Assembly (NCBI GenBank): GCA_046760105.1
Contig: JBHIDJ010000056.1
Location: 1-17,189, forward strand
Direction of reading: 5' to 3'
DNA from: JBHIDJ01 sp046760105
GTDB lineage: Bacteria > Pseudomonadota > Gammaproteobacteria > Acidiferrobacterales > SPGG2
Length of the DNA: 17,189 bases
Position 1 is the first letter of the stretch; each line of letters opens with the position of its first letter. Below the pieces are notes generated by a model. It ran no database searches, was not told where the DNA came from, and was given only the letters and a program-made list of their open reading frames with translations. This document shows, one piece after another, positions 12,924 through 17,189 of this stretch. Both the position numbers and the translations under genes were made by a program.

Positions 12924-13802
12924 CTAACAGACCCGAACGGAACCGGGTACGTGTCGTTTGTTCAGTCGGCGTTCTTGGCGCCGCGTCTTGTATGCAATCC
13001 AAAACTTTCGCACAGGTGTTAGCGCAATGCTGTGGTTTAGAATGCGATAGCCATCCTTGCGCACTTCGTCCAGAGTGGCGCGATAGATCGCAGCCATGAT
13101 GAGCGCGGGTAGTTGCCGTAGGCGGTCGTTCTTCGGTAGCCGTTCTATTGCGCATGCGTAATGGTGTTCGATCCGCTCCATCTCGAATGCTATAAGCGAG
13201 CGGAAATTGCTCGTCTCGATCCCGTTCATAATGTCTGCCACTGGAACATCGAAGCGTGTTAGGTCCTCGATCGGAATGTAAACGTGATTGCGCCGCGCGT
13301 GCTTGCGCACATCTAGAAGGATTTCCGTAAGCTGCAACGCTATCCCGAGTTCACGTGCACATTGCAGGGTCGTGGGGTCTGTGTACTCGAGAATCGGTGT
13401 AGACAGCAGTCCCATAACGGCACCCACGCGCTGGCAATACGAGGTCAGTTCGCCGAAGGTGTTGTAACGTCCTTGGTTGAGATCCATCTCGACCCCATCG
13501 ATGAACTCGAGGAAATGATCTTTGGGCATCCCATACGTGTGGACGGTGCTGACCAACGCTTTGCATATCGGATGGGTAGGTTTGCCGCGAAACGTGTTGT
13601 CTATCTCCTGGCGCCACCACTCGAGTTTTATGCGCGCAACCGCCGGCTCGTGACATTCATCGGTGACCTCTCCAACTTCGCGGCAATAGGCATGAAGCGA
13701 GGTCACCGCCTCGCGCTTCTCTAGTGGCAGAAACAGCGAGCTGTAGTAAAAGGTCGATCCGCGAGGTCTGACCTTTTGCTCACAATACTCGGCTGGAGTC
13801 AT
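12924..13802 (-). CDS. hpnD: HpnD-like squalene/phytoene synthase-family protein with altered Asp-rich motifs
   Basis: This 292-residue protein is full length and clearly HpnD-like: MTPAEYCEQKVRPRG, FYYSSLFLPLEKREA, IKLEWWRQEI, GVEMDLNQGRY, LPALIMAAIYRATLDE, and IALTPVRKFWIAYKTR. In hopanoid bacteria HpnD and HpnC/E build squalene from farnesyl diphosphate, using two Asp-rich motifs that bind Mg-diphosphate. Both motifs are changed here. DDxxDE is GEVTDE (44-49), and NxxRDxxxD is ExxLDxxxH (residues 160, 163, 164 and 168). D48 and D164 remain, but three of the usual ligands and the Arg are replaced. The frame has no stops. The ATG directly abuts AGG and a stop lies two codons upstream, so the ribosome site is poor. 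No hpnC, hpnE or shc gene is in the window. It may be a decayed or repurposed enzyme. Confidence 0.85.
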   Translation of the reverse strand: MTPAEYCEQKVRPRGSTFYYSSLFLPLEKREAVTSLHAYCREVGEVTDECHEPAVARIKLEWWRQEIDNTFRGKPTHPICKALVSTVHTYGMPKDHFLEFIDGVEMDLNQGRYNTFGELTSYCQRVGAVMGLLSTPILEYTDPTTLQCARELGIALQLTEILLDVRKHARRNHVYIPIEDLTRFDVPVADIMNGIETSNFRSLIAFEMERIEHHYACAIERLPKNDRLRQLPALIMAAIYRATLDEVRKDGYRILNHSIALTPVRKFWIAYKTRRQERRLNKRHVPGSVRVC

Positions 13803-13949
13803 CCTTTAGACGCTATCGGTAGTCAAGCTAATGCGCTTACGGATGCAGTGGCAATATCGGCGATTGGCAGCACGCGAAAAGGTTCTTGAACGGTCGAAAG
13901 GCCGAGGTAGTTAAGCCTGCGTACACACAGGGCAACCGGTAGCGCGGCT

Positions 13950-13982
13950 GGTACGCATCAGAGGAGATGCATCAATGGTACC
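13950..13982. repeat. Two-part hairpin structure downstream of the GGDEF gene
   Basis: GCATC (13955-13959) and GATGC (13966-13970) pair around a six-base loop. The flanking GGTAC (13950-13954) and GTACC (13978-13982) can pair outside it, with a seven-base bulge on one side. It lies four bases after the stop of the response regulator-GGDEF gene on the minus strand, where a terminator might be expected, but no T-run follows. The remaining ~145 bases to the HpnD-like ATG contain nothing else I recognise. Confidence 0.35.
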
Positions 13983-13985
13983 GTA

Positions 13986-15020
13986 TCAAGCCGACCGCGG
14001 GGTGCCGGCCTCGTCGTGCGAGCAGATGCGATTACGACCCGTCTTCTTGGCAATGTAAAGCCGACGGTCCGCAACTCTAAGCAGTGCGTCGACAGTCTCG
14101 ACGGAATCGCTGCCGAAGGTGCCCACACCGACGCTGATCGTCAGCGAAACGGGTTGACCGCTTGCATGAAACGGTGCTTTCTCGACCGCTGCACGGATGC
14201 GCTCCGCCAATACCGCAGCGCCTTCCCGACTCGTGTCGGGAAGGATGATGGCAAACTCCTCCCCACCCACACGCGCCACGGTATCAACCGAACGACTCAT
14301 GCGGGTCAGCAGATTGCCAATGGCGATCAGCACTTTGTCTCCCGCCTGATGGCCATAGGTATCATTGACACGTTTGAAGTGATCGATGTCCAGCAACATC
14401 ACCGACACGTGCGTTCTTGAACGTTGGCCTAGCGCGAGGGCTTGTTTGCCTGCTTGGACGAATGCGCGGCGGTTCTTCAAACGCGTCAGCGGATCGGTGG
14501 TAGCCTGTTCCGCTAACGTCTGCCGGCTGATCTCGAGCTCGCGGATGGTACGCGCAAGCTTATGATGAACTTGCGCGCGCGCCTGCAGCTCGCTGGAATC
14601 GATGGGCTTGGTGACGAAGTCGTTGGCACCGTTGCGAAACGCAAGATCCCGGTCATCCTTGTCAACCACGCCGGCGATCACAATCACTGGAAGGTTGCTA
14701 ATCTGTGGATTGTTACTCTCACGTATCTTGACGAGCAGCTGATGGCCGGACAGGCGCGGCATAATAATATCTGTGATGACCAACTCGATCTCGGGGTGTG
14801 TCTGCAGGAGTTCCCAGCCATCGAGCCCGTCTTCCGCCACCAACAGGTTGTAACGCTCAGAAAGCGGTCGCGACAATAACCCTAGCGTTGTCGGCGAGTC
14901 TTCAACAAGTAGGATACATGGTCGCGACTCGACCTTGCGCTCTCGGTCCCTCGCTTCGAGAGTGGCGGGAGTCTCAGGCGCGACCTCGTAGACGCTTGGA
15001 GTTTCGGTGCCCGTGTTCAT
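13986..15020 (-). CDS. Response regulator with REC and GGDEF domains (diguanylate cyclase)
   Basis: This 344-residue cytoplasmic protein has an N-terminal linker (1-33), a receiver domain (about 34-150) and a GGDEF domain (about 175-335), as in PleD/WspR-type cyclases. In the receiver, E40 and D41 of the acidic pocket, phospho-acceptor D84 (VITD) and K138 (VTKP) are present. The conserved Thr/Ser switch position after the fourth strand is Ala116 (VIVIAG instead of the usual VIVITG). The GGDEF domain has the metal Asp211 (LLDIDHFKRVND) and GGEEF at 242-246, so c-di-GMP synthesis from two GTP is expected. An RxxD site (R233-D236) five residues before GGEEF indicates product inhibition. The ATG at 15020 has no clear Shine-Dalgarno. 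No cognate sensor kinase lies in the window. Confidence 0.93.
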   Translation of the reverse strand: MNTGTETPSVYEVAPETPATLEARDRERKVESRPCILLVEDSPTTLGLLSRPLSERYNLLVAEDGLDGWELLQTHPEIELVITDIIMPRLSGHQLLVKIRESNNPQISNLPVIVIAGVVDKDDRDLAFRNGANDFVTKPIDSSELQARAQVHHKLARTIRELEISRQTLAEQATTDPLTRLKNRRAFVQAGKQALALGQRSRTHVSVMLLDIDHFKRVNDTYGHQAGDKVLIAIGNLLTRMSRSVDTVARVGGEEFAIILPDTSREGAAVLAERIRAAVEKAPFHASGQPVSLTISVGVGTFGSDSVETVDALLRVADRRLYIAKKTGRNRICSHDEAGTPRSA

Positions 15021-15100
15021 TTTATAGTACCAGCGTAACCGCGCTGCTGGCCTCCGTGGTGGTTAGCGCCTCAACTATGGCACCGCTTTACCTACAGGAT

Positions 15101-16357
15101 CTACGACTCCACCTCCCGTAGGCCCTTCTCGATCTGCTCCGGTTCCTCCAGTGGTTTCGCCCCGCTGAACCCGAGCTCCGTAAACTTGCGTGCACCTGGT
15201 AGCACTTTCGCCTGAAACGAGCCGACCGACTTGTTGTATTGGTCAACGGCGCCGTCCAGGCTACGGCCCAAGCGCGACAAGTGCTCACTGAACGTGGCTA
15301 GACGATTATACAGGTCTTCGCCGATCTCGCGAATACGCTCCGCATTAGCCGTCAGGGCCTCCTGGCGCCAGCCATAGGCAACGGCGCGAAGCAGTGCAAC
15401 AAAGCTTGTCGGCGTCGTCAGAATGATCTTTTGCCGCAGGGCATGTTCCAGCAGATCGCGGTCCACATCCAGTGCCGCGCCCAGGAATTGTTCCCCGGGA
15501 ATGAAAAGCACCACGAAGTCAGGGCTATGCCTGAACTGGTTCCAATAAGCCTTGGCGGCAAGCTCGCGGATACGCACGCGCAAATTGCGTGCATGTTGTT
15601 CGAGGTATTGCCGGCGTGTCGCGTCGTCGGTCGCCTCCACCGCGCTCAGATAGGCATCGAGCGGGGTCTTTGCGTCCACCACGACCTCGCGTTGCCCGGG
15701 CATGCGTACAATCATGTCTGGGCGCAGACGGCCTTCATCGCCCGTCACCTGCTCTTGCTCAAAGAAGTCGCAATGTTCCACCAGCCCCGCCAGCTCGGCC
15801 AGGCGTCTGAGCGTCATTTCACCCCATTGTCCCCGAACCTCGGGCCGGCGCAAGGCCTGTACCAGATTGCGCGTTTCACCGTGGAGCATTTGCTGCGTCT
15901 CGGTAAGGCTCTCCAGGTGCTTGTGTAATGCGCCATAGGCCTGTTTGCGTTCGTTTTCCATCCGCCGGATCTCCTGTTCCGCCTTATCTAAGGCCTCGCG
16001 GATGGGTCTCACCAGGTCTTCCACCGCCTTTTCCTTTTGATCGAGCTCGCCTTTGGCCTGTACATGAAATCGCGTCAGGGTTTCTTGGGCGAGTAGCAAG
16101 AACGCACGACTGTTGTTCTGGAGCGCTTCGCTCGAGAGGGCGGAAAACGTCTTTTCCAGCTCGGCCATTCGTTCCTCCGCTGTCCGGCGCTCGAGATTCA
16201 AGGTCGTCTCCAACTGCGCAATGGCTTTCTGACAGCGTAATCGGGCGATGAGCCAACCGAGTGCGCCGGCAAGCAGTGCGATGAGGGAGAGTATAATAAG
16301 TGTCTGGGGGTCCATTTGAGTGACAGTCTGAGAAATCAATCCCGGTAGGTCAGCCAT
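15101..16357 (-). CDS. rmuC: RmuC family DNA recombination protein
   Basis: This 418-residue protein has the RmuC layout. An N-terminal membrane segment (IILSLIALLAGALGWLIARL) is followed by a long Glu/Gln/Arg-rich coiled coil up to about residue 175, and then the globular RmuC domain. The domain contains VRGQWGEMTLRRLAELAGL, MPGQREVVVDAKTPLDAYL, DFVVLFIPGEQFLGAAL, KIILTTPTSFVALLRAVAYG and GEDLYNRL. It is membrane-tethered and is thought to be a nuclease-like protein that limits DNA inversions and rearrangements; biochemical activity is not well established. The ATG at 16357 overlaps the stop of the HAD gene by 8 nt, so they are coupled. An in-frame Met at 16315 would place the membrane segment at the very N-terminus and is a possible alternative start. 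Confidence 0.93.
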   Translation of the reverse strand: MADLPGLISQTVTQMDPQTLIILSLIALLAGALGWLIARLRCQKAIAQLETTLNLERRTAEERMAELEKTFSALSSEALQNNSRAFLLLAQETLTRFHVQAKGELDQKEKAVEDLVRPIREALDKAEQEIRRMENERKQAYGALHKHLESLTETQQMLHGETRNLVQALRRPEVRGQWGEMTLRRLAELAGLVEHCDFFEQEQVTGDEGRLRPDMIVRMPGQREVVVDAKTPLDAYLSAVEATDDATRRQYLEQHARNLRVRIRELAAKAYWNQFRHSPDFVVLFIPGEQFLGAALDVDRDLLEHALRQKIILTTPTSFVALLRAVAYGWRQEALTANAERIREIGEDLYNRLATFSEHLSRLGRSLDGAVDQYNKSVGSFQAKVLPGARKFTELGFSGAKPLEEPEQIEKGLREVES

Positions 16358-17018
16358 GAGTGTCTAGCCAATCGATAATCTCCATGGGCGCCTGCACCAT
16401 CCCGTCTGCGCCCCACTCACGTGGGTCTTCATCTTCCCTAATGTAACCGAATAGCGCCACTAAGGTCTTCATCCCTGCGTCCTTTCCTGCGCGGATATCG
16501 CGCTCGGCGTCGCCTACATAGAGGCACTGCGCGGGGGTGCTGCCCGCCTGGGCACAGGCGTGCAACATGGGCTCGGGATGGGGTTTGCGGTTGGTCGTGG
16601 TATCGCCGCTCACGATACACGCGGGCGGTTGCACAATCTCGAGCTGCTTTAGCAAGGGCTCGGTCAAATATCCAGGCTTGTTGGTGACGACGCCCCAGTT
16701 GATCCCCTTCTTGTCCAACCCATCCAGCAATTGGCGAATTCCGGGGAAAAGATGTGTTTCGCGGCATAAATTATCTGCGTAGATTTCGAGAAAGCGTTGT
16801 CGCAGTGCCTGAAGCTTGGTCTCGCCGTGTTCAAGGCCAAAGCCCAACTTAACAAGCGCGAGTCCCCCGTGTGACACGTTCGGTCGAATGATATCGTAGA
16901 GCAGGGGGTGGTGGCCTTTTTCTATCAGTAGCGTGTTTAGGGTATACGCCATGTCCGGCGCGGTATCCGCGAGGGTCCCGTCCAGGTCGAATAGCACCGT
17001 GCGGATGCTAGCCTGCAT
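16350..17018 (-). CDS. mupP: HAD-superfamily phosphatase, MupP/Gph type
   Basis: This 222-residue cytoplasmic phosphatase has all four HAD motifs: DLDGT (D11, D13), VVTN (T112), RKPHPEP (K145) and GDAERD (D170, D174). The stretch NWGVVTNKPGYLTEPL and the C-terminal GYIREDEDPREWGAD closely resemble MupP, which removes phosphate from N-acetylmuramate 6-phosphate in peptidoglycan recycling; Gph (phosphoglycolate phosphatase) is the alternative. In Pseudomonas, mupP lies between ubiG and a YciK-like SDR gene; here rmuC overlaps its end and yciK is 3.5 kb away, which agrees with MupP more than with Gph. GGTGAG lies 3 nt upstream of the ATG. No murK/amgK or murU homologue is in the window to confirm the pathway. 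Confidence 0.85.
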   Translation of the reverse strand: MQASIRTVLFDLDGTLADTAPDMAYTLNTLLIEKGHHPLLYDIIRPNVSHGGLALVKLGFGLEHGETKLQALRQRFLEIYADNLCRETHLFPGIRQLLDGLDKKGINWGVVTNKPGYLTEPLLKQLEIVQPPACIVSGDTTTNRKPHPEPMLHACAQAGSTPAQCLYVGDAERDIRAGKDAGMKTLVALFGYIREDEDPREWGADGMVQAPMEIIDWLDTHG

Positions 17019-17021
17019 TTC

Positions 17022-17189
17022 TCACCAGCTATCTACTGCGGGCACGCATCTACCCCGCGTCGCGCTCGGTAGTGTGCTCAACGTACTGTAAAGTACGCCT
17101 CCGCGCATTTTCCATCGCGCGCCTTGTATACACGGGCATCTACGCGCCCTCGCGACCGACTCCAGGGCAAGGATTGTTCCTACAATCCT
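17022..17189 (-). other. Right-edge region, probably non-coding repeat element; open frame without recognised product
   Basis: One minus-strand frame is open from the right edge to a TGA at 17024-17022, three bases before the HAD ATG. Its 55 codons give a Cys/Arg-rich composition with no recognisable domain, and they do not resemble the end of UbiG, the neighbour expected from other gammaproteobacteria. The DNA instead carries short repeats and palindromes: GCATCTAC at 17046 and again at 17136, each followed by a GC-rich stretch containing TCGCG; a CGTACT-GTAA-AGTACG hairpin at 17081-17096; and a perfect palindrome at 17170-17189. I read it as an intergenic repeat element more than as a gene, but a partial gene cannot be excluded. 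Confidence 0.4.
17170..17189. repeat. Perfect 8-bp palindrome at the right edge
   Basis: AGGATTGT (17170-17177) and ACAATCCT (17182-17189) are exact inverted repeats with a four-base TCCT loop. This is a REP-like hairpin arrangement. The element may continue beyond the window, so its full length and copy number cannot be judged. Confidence 0.5.

Noticed and set aside
12924..13802. Frameshift or sequencing errors explaining the altered HpnD motifs
   Set aside because: The surrounding residues match the family in the same frame, and each change is a substitution at scattered codons, not a shift. Errors cannot be fully excluded without reads.
15431..15928. Plus-strand open frame of 165 codons over rmuC
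   Set aside because: Antisense to the strongly supported RmuC domain; open by base composition alone.
17022..17189. C-terminus of UbiG, expected upstream of a mupP gene
   Set aside because: The open frame contains no methyltransferase-like blocks and does not end like UbiG homologues.
1..17189. tRNA, rRNA, CRISPR arrays, IS elements or prophage genes
   Set aside because: No cloverleaf-like sequence, repeat-spacer pattern, transposase, integrase or structural phage gene was seen on either strand.

Overview
The window reads as chromosomal DNA of a free-living or lightly host-associated gammaproteobacterium of moderately high GC. Three things support this: ffh sits divergently from a ypjD-like gene near a yfjD-like gene, as in enterobacteria; there is an Rsd/AlgQ-type anti-sigma factor; and YciK-, RmuC- and MupP-like genes occur together, as seen in gammaproteobacteria. 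A hopanoid/squalene-type HpnD homologue points towards a sulfur-oxidiser- or methanotroph-like lineage, but the genus cannot be named from this window. No IS element, prophage, CRISPR array, tRNA or rRNA was found.

Layout. Positions 1-4586 (minus strand) carry a tightly coupled operon for a multisubunit Mrp/Mnh-type cation/proton antiporter, in the order E-F-G-(MbhD/E-like)-B-C-D-second D-like subunit. The last gene runs off the left edge. Genes overlap by 1-4 nt or are separated by 2 nt. Positions 4740-8950 (minus) hold a CNNM/CorC-type membrane protein (yfjD), an SLC13-type permease with TrkA-C domains, and a CcsA-like membrane protein (ypjD). The permease has its own strong promoter with an embedded palindrome and splits the usual ypjD-yfjD pair. 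Positions 9146-11119 (plus) carry ffh and an Rsd/AlgQ-like gene with its own sigma-70-like promoter. Positions 11136-17018 (minus) carry an unrecognised exported protein, a YciK-like SDR, an HpnD-like squalene/phytoene synthase homologue, a response regulator-GGDEF diguanylate cyclase, RmuC and a MupP/Gph-type HAD phosphatase. The right edge (17022-17189) is probably non-coding and rich in short repeats and palindromes.

The most unusual signal lies in 12098-15020. Three consecutive genes keep full-length frames and good family similarity but have lost residues normally essential for activity. The SDR lacks the catalytic Ser and Lys. The HpnD homologue has substitutions at several metal/diphosphate ligands in both Asp-rich motifs. 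The response regulator receiver domain has Ala at the conserved Thr/Ser switch position. The flanking ffh, rmuC and HAD genes keep their signature residues. A second oddity is the MbhD/E-like antiporter gene, whose best start, judged by Shine-Dalgarno spacing, is an ATA codon. No obviously new defence or mobile system is visible.
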